Below, piece after piece: positions 19,379-29,055 of a stretch of DNA of 64,000 bases. Origin of the DNA: Ignavibacteriaceae bacterium (GTDB taxonomy: Bacteria; Bacteroidota; Ignavibacteria; Ignavibacteriales; Ignavibacteriaceae); NCBI GenBank assembly GCA_013360295.1, contig JABWCL010000013.1:58904-122903 (forward strand), read 5' to 3'. Positions within the stretch are counted from its first letter, which is position 1; every line of letters starts with the position of its first letter. The translations under genes and the position numbers were made by a program. Below the pieces are notes generated by a model. It made no database searches. It was not told where the DNA came from and saw nothing but the letters and a program-made list of their open reading frames with translations.

Positions 19379-20215
19379 TTGAACTTTTTTGAAACAGAAA
19401 AACCGATCGGAGTTTTTGATTCCGGTATCGGCGGGCTCACAGTCGTTAAGCGGCTTCTTTCAACACTACCGAATGAGAACATAGTTTATTTCGGAGACAC
19501 GGCAAGGGTTCCCTACGGCTCCAAATCAAACGAAACCGTAATAGAGTACTCGCTCCAGGACGCACAATTCCTGATCAACAAGAATGTAAAACTGATAGTT
19601 GTGGCGTGTAATACGGCTTCATCAGTGGCAATTCCCGCGCTGAAAGAAAAGTTCAGTGTGCCGATAGTTGAAATGATCGGCGTGGGGTCTGATGCAGCGA
19701 AAAAAGCGACAGTCAGCGGCAAGATAGGGGTGATAGGAACGCGCGCCACCATCAACAACAAGGCGTATTCAACCGCAATACACAAGACGAATCCGGCGCT
19801 GGAGGTGTACGAGGCTGCCTGTCCTTTGTTTGTGCCGCTAGCGGAAGAAGGTTGGATTGATCACTCTGCCACGCGACTGATCGCCCGCGAATATCTTGCG
19901 GAGGTGAAGGAGCACGGAGTGGACACACTTGTGCTGGGCTGTACCCATTACCCGATACTTGCTGGTACAATCCAGGCCGAGATGGGCGAGGGGGTTAAAC
20001 TGATTGATTCAGGCGTGGCTGCTGCCGACCAGGTGCGCAAGGAATTAGACAGGCTCGCGATCGGCGCGAGATCGGCTGTGCCCGGCAACGTGGATTTTTA
20101 TGTTTCCGACCTGCCGCAGAAATTCAGCGAGATCGCCGAACTCTTCCTCGGTAGAAAAATAAACAACGTCCATCGCGTAGATCCCGAAGTATTACAAAAC
20201 ATATTGAACCAATAA
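19379..20215 (+). CDS. murI: Glutamate racemase
   Basis: MurI makes D-glutamate for peptidoglycan by a two-cysteine racemisation. Signature blocks are GVFDSGIGGLTV (residues 11-22), VACNTAS with catalytic Cys 77, and LGCTHYP with catalytic Cys 188. The length of 278 residues is normal. The start is a TTG at 19379 preceded by ATAGGAAACAG. It lies nine bases after glnD and ends the queC-queF-glnD-murI series. A short palindrome follows its stop. Confidence 0.95.
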   Translation: MNFFETEKPIGVFDSGIGGLTVVKRLLSTLPNENIVYFGDTARVPYGSKSNETVIEYSLQDAQFLINKNVKLIVVACNTASSVAIPALKEKFSVPIVEMIGVGSDAAKKATVSGKIGVIGTRATINNKAYSTAIHKTNPALEVYEAACPLFVPLAEEGWIDHSATRLIAREYLAEVKEHGVDTLVLGCTHYPILAGTIQAEMGEGVKLIDSGVAAADQVRKELDRLAIGARSAVPGNVDFYVSDLPQKFSEIAELFLGRKINNVHRVDPEVLQNILNQ

Positions 20216-20234
20216 AATCAACCATTCACCCGTA

Positions 20235-20255
20235 GAGACGGCCCGCGGCCGTCTC
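20235..20255. repeat. Perfect short palindrome between convergent genes
   Basis: GAGACGGCC, a three-base centre CGC, and GGCCGTCTC. It lies 20 bases after murI and before the 3' end of the opposing DUF123 gene. Its core is nearly the same as the palindrome at 51714-51736. Together with similar elements at 26025 and 33858 it may be a REP-like repeat and may act as a bidirectional terminator. Confidence 0.7.
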
Positions 20256-20329
20256 CCGTGATGGCACCTCAAATCTTACAGACAGCCCGCAACCGTCTCG
20301 CCTCAACAGAATCGCAGTGAAAAGCACAA

Positions 20330-20827
20330 TCATACTTGACTATTCGAAAAAAAATCCTTCAAACCCTTAATAACATCAATTCCCGGCCTGCTATAAACAA
20401 GATGCGATGGGCAGCCGCAGTCAGAACAACCGAATTTTGGAATAATCACGGATCCGCTTATATTTCCGAAATATGCTGCCAGCCTGCATTCGTTTTTTTC
20501 CGCTTCCGGCAATAAACAGATATCTGCAACACGGGCAAAGGCTTTTATCTTATCAATATGCCAGTGAATAACAGCATCCTTTTTGAGGTGGCGTGATACA
20601 CGTGCAGCTAAACCGCCCGGACCTCTCGCGCTCCCGAAATAATAATAGAACCCCCTTTCGAGCCTGAAGTTTTTATAACTGAGATAGTCAATCTTTGCCG
20701 CGCGTTTCAGTTCAAGTGTAAGAATATATTCTCCTTTTACCGCGGGAGGAAATGATGAGAAATCGGGTATTACTACTACACGGTTTTCTGCGGAGAGTCT
20801 TTTTTTAATGTGAAAAATGCTGATCAT
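20330..20827 (-). CDS. DUF123 GIY-YIG-like nuclease family protein
   Basis: A 165-residue protein of the DUF123 group, a compact GIY-YIG relative found alone or fused to endonuclease III in archaea and some bacteria. The motif GEYILTLELKRAAKI begins the domain. GFYYYFGSARGPGGLAARVSRHL carries the tyrosines and the catalytic Arg region, followed by IHWHIDKIKA. A Cys/His cluster CSDCGCPSHL near residue 135 looks like a metal site. AGGGGA precedes the ATG. The cellular role is unknown; DNA processing is likely. It is transcribed alone, convergent with murI. Confidence 0.8.
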   Translation of the reverse strand: MISIFHIKKRLSAENRVVVIPDFSSFPPAVKGEYILTLELKRAAKIDYLSYKNFRLERGFYYYFGSARGPGGLAARVSRHLKKDAVIHWHIDKIKAFARVADICLLPEAEKNECRLAAYFGNISGSVIIPKFGCSDCGCPSHLVYSRPGIDVIKGLKDFFSNSQV

Positions 20828-21037
20828 AATCCCCTAAAATAATTCAAAAAGGGGAGAATGGAATTACCGGGAGCGGGGTTTTTATTGCGGGAAAATCAGA
20901 GAAAAATAAATACCCCAAAATCCACAATTTTATTTTGCAGAATTATTCGATTTAATTATCTTGAATCTGCTTTTAACAGCTATGTGTGAGTACATAAAAA
21001 TTCTTCAATCTATAAATAACTAAACAAAGGATAACTT

Positions 21038-23554
21038 ATGACAAAGAAAGTACTTTCTCTTTCTCTTTTTGTGTGGTGCCTGTTTGCATTTACAGGTGTA
21101 GCACAGGTCAACCAGAACTGGAAATGGGTTCACCCGTCACCGCAGGGTAACAGGCTGAACTATATTAAGCTCTGGTCAACAACAGAATGGTATGCCGCGG
21201 GATTCGCGGGCACATTTATGAAAACAACTGATGCAGGCCTTACCTGGACATTCCACCATAATGTGGGACGCAAAGTCGGAACATCGCTTCAGTCCTCCGC
21301 GCTTTACGATGCGCATTTTATTGATATGAACACTGGTATTGCTATCGGCGGACAGGGAACAATCCACAGAACAACCGATGCCGGTATGACCTGGACGGAT
21401 GTTTCCCCTCTGGCAACAACTTCCACTGTGACATTTTATCAGGTTTATTTTCAAAGCAATACAATCGGCTACGTTGCCGGATCATCCGGTAATCTTTACA
21501 AAACCACCGATGCCGGCTTAACCTGGGCTCAGGTAGTTACAGGTGTAACAACCACGCTCTATGATGTTTACACTGCGGACAATAACCTTTTACTTGTAGC
21601 AACAACATCAGGTAACGTTCGCCGTTCTACTGATGGCGGAGCAACCTGGGCGGCAGTTAACGTGGGGAATACATCTTCAGTCTACAAAGTTGAGTTGGCA
21701 GACGGCCTGGTCGGCTTCGCTGTCGGTGCGAGCGGCTCGGTCCGAGTTACCACTGATGGCGGTACCACCTGGGCAGCTGCGAATACAGGACTTCCCACAG
21801 GCTCATTCTGGGATATTGATTTCAGGCCTGCACAGTCCGGTTTCAACGTTTTTGTTACTGGTGATGCATTCAATGTTTACAAATCCAGTAATTTAGGCGT
21901 TTCCTGGGATACACTCGGTATCTTAAGTCCCACACAGCCCTGGACCAGTACTATGTATGCTGCCGACTTAAGTATTACAGGTGATTCTCTTGTTGCTGTT
22001 GGCGCATTTGGATTGATTCAGGGGAGAGCTGGAATTGGCGGACGCGCTGCTTTTACCACTCTCTTAACAGTCGGTACAAAGTATGATGTAGCGACATCAT
22101 CATCCGGAAACACAATAATCGTTGTAGGCGCTCCTTCATCGGCAACTTCCGCGCGTGATCAGATTACCCGTTCAACTGACGGCGGCGCTACCTGGTCGCT
22201 CGCTACCCTTCCGGCAACCTCAACCGCTACTTTCTGGAGCATTGATATGGTTGATGATCAGGTTGGTTACGCCAGTGGTACAAACAGTGCAATTTATAAG
22301 ACAACAAACGGCGGCGCCTCGTGGGATTCTCTTGTAATTCCGGCGACGATACTAAGAACACTAAGGAAAGTTGAATTTGTTGATGCCAACACCGGCTTTG
22401 TTTTCAGCACAGGCGCTACTGGAATTGTGAGTACAATATTTAAAACAACCAACGGTGGAACAAGCTGGGATAGCTTAACTTTGTCAGGTACGTTAAGCGG
22501 TTCGTCCCTCGGTGTTTACGGCGCGCATTTTCTTAATGCAAATAAGGGCTGGATTGTAAATTATACTCCGCGTCCTTACCTTACTACTGACGGCGGCGCT
22601 ACCTGGACAGAACAGTCGCTCGTTGATAATTTTGGCGGATTTTTATACGATATTAAAATGGTTGACGATAGTGTTGGTTACTGCGTGGGTTCTTCCGGCC
22701 GCGCTTATAAGACAACTAACGGCGGAGCTCTCTGGGATACCCTTACTTTGCCCACAAGGTCCTATTCTTTTAATTCTATTGAAATGCCGAAACCGAACGT
22801 GCTGATGTTATTCGCCAGCACAGGCGTTACTATGGTTACTACTGATGGCGGCGCAACCTGGACACAAGAGAATACACAGGGTGCCAGCGTAACCTTGAAC
22901 GGCTCAGCTGTTTGGGTTAATCCGCAGGGCACAGGCGGCACTTACTGGGCAGCTGGTTCAAACGCAAACGTATTTAAAAACAGCCTTTCGCCGATACCGG
23001 TTGAAATGGCAACTTTTGGGGCTTCTGTTGTAGATGGTACCGTAAGGCTCAGCTGGAAAACAGTTACCGAACTTAACAACAGCGGTTTTGAAATTGAACG
23101 CCGCAGCGGTAACAGTGAATGGACAAAGATCGGTTTTGTTGCCGGTTCCGGAACATCAGTGTCAACAAGAGAATACAGCTACGTTGATAAATCCGCGGCA
23201 AACGGCAAGTTAAGCTATCGCTTACGCCAGGTGGATTATGACGGAACAGCTTCATACAGCAATGTAGTTGAAGTAGACCTGAATTCTCCGTTCACCTTCG
23301 CTCTGGATCAGAACTATCCTAATCCTTTCAACCCGTCAACCACCATTAAATACCGGGTTGCTGAAAAAGCGTTGGTTACATTAAAGGTATATGACGTAAT
23401 AGGAAACGAAGTTGCAACACTCGTTAATAAAGAGCAGGATATGGGCAGTTACAGCCTTAAATTCGATGCATCGAAGTACGCTTCAGGATTATATATCTAT
23501 AAGCTGAAGGCGGGTAAATTCGAAAAAACATTGAAGATGATGCTGGTTAAATAA
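21038..23554 (+). CDS. Secreted YCF48-like repeat protein with T9SS sorting domain
   Basis: An 838-residue surface protein. The signal peptide ends in FTGVAQ. The mature protein starts VNQNWKWVHPSPQGN, like the gene ending at 5153. About twelve YCF48/BNR repeats of the type YKTTDAGLTW and VTTDGGTTWA fill residues 35-640 and should form one or two beta-propellers. A fibronectin-like sheet (PVEMATFGASVVDG to SYSNVVEVDL) spans about 650-748. The T9SS tail starts at QNYPNPFNPSTT and ends KTLKMMLVK. AAAGGAT precedes the ATG. It is monocistronic, closed by the hairpin at 23620. Confidence 0.92.
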   Translation: MTKKVLSLSLFVWCLFAFTGVAQVNQNWKWVHPSPQGNRLNYIKLWSTTEWYAAGFAGTFMKTTDAGLTWTFHHNVGRKVGTSLQSSALYDAHFIDMNTGIAIGGQGTIHRTTDAGMTWTDVSPLATTSTVTFYQVYFQSNTIGYVAGSSGNLYKTTDAGLTWAQVVTGVTTTLYDVYTADNNLLLVATTSGNVRRSTDGGATWAAVNVGNTSSVYKVELADGLVGFAVGASGSVRVTTDGGTTWAAANTGLPTGSFWDIDFRPAQSGFNVFVTGDAFNVYKSSNLGVSWDTLGILSPTQPWTSTMYAADLSITGDSLVAVGAFGLIQGRAGIGGRAAFTTLLTVGTKYDVATSSSGNTIIVVGAPSSATSARDQITRSTDGGATWSLATLPATSTATFWSIDMVDDQVGYASGTNSAIYKTTNGGASWDSLVIPATILRTLRKVEFVDANTGFVFSTGATGIVSTIFKTTNGGTSWDSLTLSGTLSGSSLGVYGAHFLNANKGWIVNYTPRPYLTTDGGATWTEQSLVDNFGGFLYDIKMVDDSVGYCVGSSGRAYKTTNGGALWDTLTLPTRSYSFNSIEMPKPNVLMLFASTGVTMVTTDGGATWTQENTQGASVTLNGSAVWVNPQGTGGTYWAAGSNANVFKNSLSPIPVEMATFGASVVDGTVRLSWKTVTELNNSGFEIERRSGNSEWTKIGFVAGSGTSVSTREYSYVDKSAANGKLSYRLRQVDYDGTASYSNVVEVDLNSPFTFALDQNYPNPFNPSTTIKYRVAEKALVTLKVYDVIGNEVATLVNKEQDMGSYSLKFDASKYASGLYIYKLKAGKFEKTLKMMLVK

Positions 23555-23619
23555 CTCTTTTCAATGATCAACGAACAATGATCAACGATCAAAGTTTGTG
23601 ATCTGAAAGTTATGAAATT

Positions 23620-23655
23620 AGAAACGGCTCGATTTATCGGGCCGTTTCTGTTTTA
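23620..23655 (+). terminator. Intrinsic terminator
   Basis: AGAAACGGC (23620-23628) pairs with GCCGTTTCT (23641-23649), followed by GTTTT. It lies 65 bases after the YCF48 gene stop. Confidence 0.75.
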
Positions 23656-23837
23656 AATCTGGAGAGTTAATTCGGACCTTGCATCCCGGTATTTGAAGTG
23701 GTATAAAATGAGTTGAAAGCGATTGTGAGAGCTTTAATTCGGGTGCAAACGCACCAAAACAGGCGGCAAATAATTAGCAGAAAATCCCTTTACTTATTTA
23801 CGGCTGTTTCTGGGAAATAACAACAACTCCTTAATTA

Positions 23838-24185
23838 ATTCCGGTGGGATGGCATTATCTTTTTTTCCCCCGGTATAATATCATCCCTTCGGGATTTGGG
23901 GTTTTGGGTTGGATTTTGATTTATAATAATGTCATCCCTTCGGGATTTTGGGCTTTTGGATGGGTTTTGAGTTATAATAATAGCATCCCTTCGGGATTAT
24001 GTTGTTACATTTGAATGACGATAATGATAATTGCATCACTGCGGCGCTTCTTTTTCTTTATTAGACTGGAATCATACATCGGGGTTTTTCGTCTTTAATC
24101 CCAACGGGATAGCATTATTATAACAACAAAGAAACCACATTTCCCACAACCCCGCGAGGGGTGGCATTATCTTTTAATCTTCGAA
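23838..24185. repeat. Cluster of ATCCC-loop-GGGAT / GCATTAT intergenic repeats
   Basis: Three direct units with a period of 51 bases carry ATCCCTTCGGGAT at 23883-23895, 23934-23946 and 23985-23997, each preceded by TTATAATA or a similar sequence. Three units in the opposite orientation carry a GGGAT-type stem followed by GGCATTAT or AGCATTAT, near 23842, 24100 and 24152. Each unit can fold into a small hairpin. The segment of about 680 bases between the two YCF48 genes holds no convincing gene. Confidence 0.75.
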
Positions 24186-24236
24186 TTGAATTAGGTTTCT
24201 TTCTTCAGTTTTCATCATCAATAGAACGGCAATCTG

Positions 24237-25517
24237 CTATTTTAGTTTTATAGTTTTGACGGAGGCGGTATTACCCAAAGCATCAGTTACTTTCAGCAGG
24301 TAAACTCCTGTGGAAATGTTCCCCGGGTTAAAGTAAATGTGATGTCTGCCCTTGCTTTTTATCCCGGAGTAGATATTGCTCACGCACTCTCCGTTAAGAT
24401 TATAAAGCTCAATATCAATAAAAATACCCTGAGGCGAATAAATTTCAATCATTGTTCCTTCCGTAATGGGGTTAGGATAGTTTCTTATTGACAGTACATT
24501 TTCTTTCGATTCCTGATTTACCGTCTCATTCTTAATGGCCGTGTAGTTAGGTACGTATTTGTATATCACTCCGTTACTCCCGACTGCGAATCCCCTTGTT
24601 GAGTCGGTAAACTGAAGATCGAATACATTAGTAAATTCCGGCATCTCGAAGACGTTCCAGGTCCGGCAGGTATCAAATGAGTAGATCATTTTATTCGCGA
24701 ACGCGAGAGGAACCCACGCTTCGCCGTCTTTTCTGAAATCAATGGCGGTGGCTATTCCGAAGACCTCAAGGCTTGTATATTCCCACTCCAGCCCTCCGTC
24801 AGTAGTCCGGATTATCCCGGTGCCGTATTCAAAATCACCGCCGACCGCGATAATATTGAGTGAATCGAGGTAGTAAATAGCGTTTAGCGGTTCAGGGCTA
24901 AGACATTTAGAGCGCCAAATTTCACCGTTATCAGTTGTTCTCCAAATTACTCCGGATATATCCACGTGACCGCCTGACGCCATTCCGAAAGCTGAATCAT
25001 AAAAGTTCATATAGGTGACCGGAAAAGAGGAGCAATAACCGGGTATTATTCCTTCCGGCCGCCATTCATTTCCGCCGTCAAAAGTGCGGTACATTCTTCC
25101 TTCGTAACCGCTTATCCAGCCGTTGAGTGAATCAAGGAAGTGAGCGGTCAGGAGAAATATATCAGGTTCTTCCCACGGTTTTTTAACCCAGTTTTTACCG
25201 CCGTTTGTTGTATTGAGAAGCATCGTACCGTATGGAAGGGTATCAAGCCTCCAGGTAACGCACCAGCCATTGTTGCGGTCAGAGAAATGAAGATCATATA
25301 TATCAGTTAGAACGCCTGAACGCTGACTTACCCAGGTACTGCCGCCGTCGGTAGTGGCCACTATGGCGCCGGAGTCGCCGGCTGCCCAGCCGTAAAGGGA
25401 GTCCACAAAATGCAGATTGCGCAGAGTATGGGTGGTAGGTGAGTTAACCTTTACCCACAATTCCTGCGCGGATAGACCTGCTGCAAGGAATAATATGAAT
25501 ATTACTGATTTAATCAA
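24237..25517 (-). CDS. Secreted YCF48-like protein with T9SS-type C-terminal domain
   Basis: About 426 residues if started at the TTG at 25517 (LIKSVIFILFLAAGLSAQ), which gives a normal signal peptide. An upstream GTG at 25607 is open but runs through intergenic repeat sequence and is unlikely. The mature part begins ELWVKVNSPTTHTLRNLHFVDS. Six YCF48-type repeats follow (IVATTDGGSTWVSQ, MYRTFDGGNEW, IIRTTDGGLEW). The C-terminal 85 residues, starting LSIRNYPNPITEGTMIEI and ending TASVKTIKLK, form a T9SS sorting domain. The substrate is unknown. It is shorter than its two relatives in the window and lacks the fibronectin-like module. Confidence 0.82.
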   Translation of the reverse strand: MIKSVIFILFLAAGLSAQELWVKVNSPTTHTLRNLHFVDSLYGWAAGDSGAIVATTDGGSTWVSQRSGVLTDIYDLHFSDRNNGWCVTWRLDTLPYGTMLLNTTNGGKNWVKKPWEEPDIFLLTAHFLDSLNGWISGYEGRMYRTFDGGNEWRPEGIIPGYCSSFPVTYMNFYDSAFGMASGGHVDISGVIWRTTDNGEIWRSKCLSPEPLNAIYYLDSLNIIAVGGDFEYGTGIIRTTDGGLEWEYTSLEVFGIATAIDFRKDGEAWVPLAFANKMIYSFDTCRTWNVFEMPEFTNVFDLQFTDSTRGFAVGSNGVIYKYVPNYTAIKNETVNQESKENVLSIRNYPNPITEGTMIEIYSPQGIFIDIELYNLNGECVSNIYSGIKSKGRHHIYFNPGNISTGVYLLKVTDALGNTASVKTIKLK

Positions 25518-25772
25518 TGGTGACAATAATTGAAAATTAACAATTAAAAATTTAGTCAATATTGAGTTATTAGGCAAAAAAAGGCTTCGATAGACCACAG
25601 ATAACACTGATGACCGCAGGCTAATAATTTATGGGATGTGGCTCATCTCACCGGGGGATATCTGAAGGGGTGGGACTTAAAAATGAATTCTTACTTCTTT
25701 ATTTTTAATTCATAATTGATTAAGTTTTCACTTATAAATAACCTATTTCTTCCAAATATTTGGTGAGGCAAA

Positions 25773-26021
25773 ATGGAAGCTTCGGTCGAGATCAGTTTAT
25801 ATCCGTTAAACGAGGAATATAAAACCATTATTCTTGGGTTTCTTCATAACATTTCAAAGCACACAGATCTGATAATTGAAACCAACTATATGAGCACACA
25901 AATCTTCGGCAATTATGACCGGATATTTGAGGTTATAAGAGATGAAATGAAAATGGTTTACCAGGAACACAGGGCGGTTCTGGTAATGAAAATTGTCGGC
26001 GTAAATTTAAAAAAAGAATAA
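25773..26021 (+). CDS. Ykof-like thiamine-binding family protein (putative)
   Basis: An 82-residue protein whose opening ASVEISLYPLNEEYKTIILGFLHNI and later MSTQIFGNYDRIFEVIRDEMKMV resemble the Ykof/MTH1187-like thiamine-binding fold (ferredoxin-like, one repeat). GAGG precedes the ATG. No thiamine gene or TPP riboswitch is nearby, so ligand binding is inference. It lies between a repeat-bearing gap and hemB, with a perfect palindrome behind its stop. Confidence 0.6.
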   Translation: MEASVEISLYPLNEEYKTIILGFLHNISKHTDLIIETNYMSTQIFGNYDRIFEVIRDEMKMVYQEHRAVLVMKIVGVNLKKE

Positions 26022-26024
26022 AAT

Positions 26025-26053
26025 CGTAGCGCACATTAGTAATGTGCGCTACG
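26025..26053. repeat. Perfect short palindrome, likely bidirectional terminator
   Basis: CGTAGCGCACATT and AATGTGCGCTACG around a three-base centre AGT. It starts four bases after the stop of the Ykof-like gene and ends eight bases before the stop of the convergent hemB, so it could end transcripts from both sides. Confidence 0.75.
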
Positions 26054-26060
26054 GATAATT

Positions 26061-27035
26061 TTATTTAAGAAGTTTTGCGGCGTCTTTTGCGAAGTAGGTG
26101 AGGATCATATCCGCCCCGGCGCGTTTAATTGCCATAAGGCTTTCCATCATTACACGGGGTTCATCAATCCAACCGTTTGCGCCCGCGGCTTTGATCATCG
26201 CGAATTCTCCGCTCACCTGGTATGCCGCGGTGGGGAGCCCGAATTTCTGTTTTACTCTGTAAATAATATCAAGATACGGCCCGGCGGGTTTAACCATTAC
26301 CATATCCGCGCCTTCTTCTATATCGGTCTCCACTTCGCGTACAGCTTCGTTCGCGTTGGCAATATCCATCTGATGCGACCTCCTGTCACCGAATGCGGGG
26401 GTTGACTCAGCGGCATCGCGGAAAGGCCCGTAATAACCGGAAGCAAATTTCGCGGCGTAACTAAGTATTGGAATATTGTGAAACCCATTCGCGTCAAGTG
26501 CGTTCCTTATCGCGAGTACCCTGCCGTCCATCATATCTGAAGGAGCAATAATGTCCGCTCCAGCTTCAGCGTGGGAAACAGCTTCCTTTACCAGGAGTTC
26601 GACGGTTTCGTCGTTTAAAATGTGTTCCCCGTTAAGAACCCCGCAATGACCGTGAGAGGTGTACTCGCACATACAAACATCGGTGATAACCACGAGGTTT
26701 TTCACTTCTTTCTTGATAGCCCTTACTGCTTCCTGGATTATTCCGTGAGGGTCGTACGCTCCGGAACCAACTTCGTCTTTATGATCGGGGATGCCAAAAA
26801 GAATAACGGCAGGGATACCGAGCGCGACAACCTCCTTACACTCTTCCACCAGTACATCTATTGACATCTGTGAAACACCGGGCATTGATTTAACCGGGTT
26901 CTTAACGTTCTTGCCAGGAACGACAAATAACGGATATATAAAATCTTTGGGCGACAACGTAGTCTCTCTGACCATATCCCTGATTACGGGATTATTACGC
27001 AGGCGCCTCATTCTTTTAGCTGGATACAGTGGCAT
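26061..27035 (-). CDS. hemB: Porphobilinogen synthase (delta-aminolevulinic acid dehydratase)
   Basis: HemB condenses two 5-aminolevulinate molecules to porphobilinogen in tetrapyrrole synthesis. The 324-residue protein starts with the family arm [21 protein letters not shown]. The two Schiff-base lysines are K196 in [17 protein letters not shown] and K249 in [13 protein letters not shown]. Cys 121, 123 and 131 in [14 protein letters not shown] make up the zinc site, so this is the zinc-dependent type. AAGGT precedes the ATG. No other heme gene is adjacent. Confidence 0.96.
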   Translation of the reverse strand: MPLYPAKRMRRLRNNPVIRDMVRETTLSPKDFIYPLFVVPGKNVKNPVKSMPGVSQMSIDVLVEECKEVVALGIPAVILFGIPDHKDEVGSGAYDPHGIIQEAVRAIKKEVKNLVVITDVCMCEYTSHGHCGVLNGEHILNDETVELLVKEAVSHAEAGADIIAPSDMMDGRVLAIRNALDANGFHNIPILSYAAKFASGYYGPFRDAAESTPAFGDRRSHQMDIANANEAVREVETDIEEGADMVMVKPAGPYLDIIYRVKQKFGLPTAAYQVSGEFAMIKAAGANGWIDEPRVMMESLMAIKRAGADMILTYFAKDAAKLLK

Positions 27036-27506
27036 AATTACCTTGAGAATTAAAAATTAAGAATTAAAAATTAAGAATAAAAAATTAAAACTATTCAATT
27101 CAGAATCCAATAGGGGATTATAAATCAAACATATTCAACTCAGAATCCCGGAAGGGATTCTGGATTTAAAATTAATTTAAATATTCTTCGAAAGGTAGTA
27201 AAAAAGCTGTTAAAGTTAAAAGGGGGCTGCAAATAATCCGAAAAAACCAATTGATGTCGCTTAATTGTTTCGTTGGAATGGAACGCAGATTACACAGATG
27301 GAGCAGATGACCACAGATAAACAAATGTGGGGGAGCGGGCTAGCCCTGACGGGGGAATTTTGGGTAAAGAATGAAGAATTAATTGGTTGGTCTGAAAATC
27401 AATCAAGTTTCCATTAAATATCGCGCTGCATCAGAAGTTATTATCCGTTCATCACTTCCCGGAATATCGGAAGGGTGATTTTACTTATATTTATACCGTA
27501 TAAAAA
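27036..27506. repeat. Gene-free gap with dispersed A/T-rich and ATCCC-type repeats
   Basis: The 471 bases hold AATTAAGAATTAAAAATTAAG microrepeats near 27050. Two copies of a motif beginning ATTCAA(C/T)TCAGAATCC lie at about 27094 and 27129, the latter with a CCCGGAAGGG hairpin core. A GGAACGCAGATTACACAGAT stretch at about 27280 is also found in variant form near 33810. I see no gene or RNA here. Confidence 0.6.
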
Positions 27507-28937
27507 ATGATTATCAGTATGAAAAACAAAATCGGATTCTTATTTATATTAATCACCCTTTCTCTCTTACCGTTAAATGCCCAGAATAAATTCGAAGGGC
27601 ATTGGTCGGGGAAGCTTAACTTTGGAAGTGTTGCCTTAACCATTATCCTGAACATTACTGCCGACGAAGATACACTAACTGCAACGATTGACAGTCCTGA
27701 CCAGGGTGCGATGGGAATACCCGTTAGTTCGGTCAGGGTGAACGGCGACAGCCTTTTTATAGGAATAAAGTCTATAGGAGGATCGTATACAGCCCGATAT
27801 ATAGGGGCAGGAGATTCAGTTTACCTTAAAGGGAAATTTAGCCAGTCGGGTGCTTCACTTGATTTAACTCTGCTGAAATCAGATAAACAGACTGTGCTTA
27901 ACCGCCCTCAGGAGCCCAGACCGCCCTTTCCGTATTATTCCGAAGAGATTGAATTTGAAAATAAGGAAGCCGGAGTAAAGTTCAGCGGAACATTTACCCG
28001 TCCCGATAAAGTTGGTCGCTATGCAGCAGTGGTGCTGGTTACCGGCTCTGGTCCGCAGGACAGGGACGAAGCGCTTTTCGGGCATAAACCTTTCGCGGTG
28101 ATTGCCGATTACCTTACACGAAACGGATTCGCGGTGCTCCGGTACGATGAACGCGGAGTTGGGAAGTCAACCGGTAAGTTCGCCGGTTCAACCACACTGG
28201 ACTTCACACACGACGCGCTTGCGGCGATCGGGTATCTCAAATCGAGGAAAGATGTTAATCCCGCGAAGACAGGAATCATCGGGCACAGCGAAGGGGGAGT
28301 AGTGGCGCCTATGGCCGCGGCTATGTCTGAAGATGTAAAATTTATCATAATGCTCGCCGGGCTGGGAGTTCCCGGCGATGAGCTTTTGCACAGGCAGTAC
28401 AGGGATTTAATGAAAGCAGGGGGAGCCGGCGAGGAAAAAATTGAAAAAATGCTTTTGTTTAACAGGGAGTTATATTCACTTATGAATAATTATCCCGATT
28501 CATCCCGCTTTTTTGAGGAAGCGAATTCACTGATCGAAGAGTTCTATAAGGTATTGACGGATGTTGAGAAAGAAAATCCCGAATTCAGCCACGAGTCACT
28601 CGAATCGCTTGTTAAAACAGCCAATGGGGAGTGGTTCAGATTCTTCGTAAAGACCAATCCCGCGCAATACCTCTCGAAAGTAAATGTACCCGTACTCGCG
28701 CTGAACGGCACAAAAGATCTGCAGGTGTCCTATAAAGAAAACCTGGACGGAATCGGGAAAGCTTTAACCACCGCGGGCAATAAAAACTTCACTATACTTC
28801 CGCTCGAAGGATTAAACCACTTATTCCAGAAAGCTGACAAAGGCACCATTGACGAATACGGAAAGATCGAAGAAACAATTAATCCGGAGGCGCTGGAGGT
28901 GATGAGAAAATGGTTGGCTGAATTAGTTAAAAGTTAA
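27507..28937 (+). CDS. Secreted alpha/beta hydrolase
   Basis: A 476-residue hydrolase. A signal peptide ends in LLPLNAQ; the start may be the ATG at 27507 or the nearer ATG at 27519. Residues 25-135 form a beta-rich N-terminal domain (FEGHWSGKLNFGSVALTIIL) seen in this serine-hydrolase subfamily. The alpha/beta core starts near 150. The oxyanion motif is VLVTGSGPQDRDE, the nucleophile Ser sits in GHSEGG, the acid is probably Asp in NGTKDLQV, and the His is in EGLNHLFQ. Likely a periplasmic esterase or peptidase-like enzyme; substrate unknown. It stands alone and converges on dprA. Confidence 0.85.
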   Translation: MIISMKNKIGFLFILITLSLLPLNAQNKFEGHWSGKLNFGSVALTIILNITADEDTLTATIDSPDQGAMGIPVSSVRVNGDSLFIGIKSIGGSYTARYIGAGDSVYLKGKFSQSGASLDLTLLKSDKQTVLNRPQEPRPPFPYYSEEIEFENKEAGVKFSGTFTRPDKVGRYAAVVLVTGSGPQDRDEALFGHKPFAVIADYLTRNGFAVLRYDERGVGKSTGKFAGSTTLDFTHDALAAIGYLKSRKDVNPAKTGIIGHSEGGVVAPMAAAMSEDVKFIIMLAGLGVPGDELLHRQYRDLMKAGGAGEEKIEKMLLFNRELYSLMNNYPDSSRFFEEANSLIEEFYKVLTDVEKENPEFSHESLESLVKTANGEWFRFFVKTNPAQYLSKVNVPVLALNGTKDLQVSYKENLDGIGKALTTAGNKNFTILPLEGLNHLFQKADKGTIDEYGKIEETINPEALEVMRKWLAELVKS

Positions 28938-29055
28938 AAGTGAAGAGTTAAGAATTCCCGGCTATATCAGGATTATGATTTTAATTCATACTTGGGAGAT
29001 AATTGATCTTGTATTTACAATATTAACTTTTAACTCATAACTCTTAACTTAAAAT
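28926..29055. repeat. Inverted A/T-rich microrepeats between convergent genes
   Basis: GTTAAAAGTTAAAAGTGAAG near 28924-28943 and its inverted form AACTTTTAACTCATAACTC near 29025-29043 flank the gap between the hydrolase and dprA. They belong to the (T)TAAxAxTTAA family that recurs in many gaps here (27050, 36001, 36230, 38910, 54835, 55030, 55450). They could pair in RNA, but their main interest is as dispersed repeats. Confidence 0.5.

Noticed and set aside
25518..25607. GTG start at 25607 extending the YCF48 gene
   Set aside because: The extension reads through intergenic repeat sequence and would bury the signal peptide.
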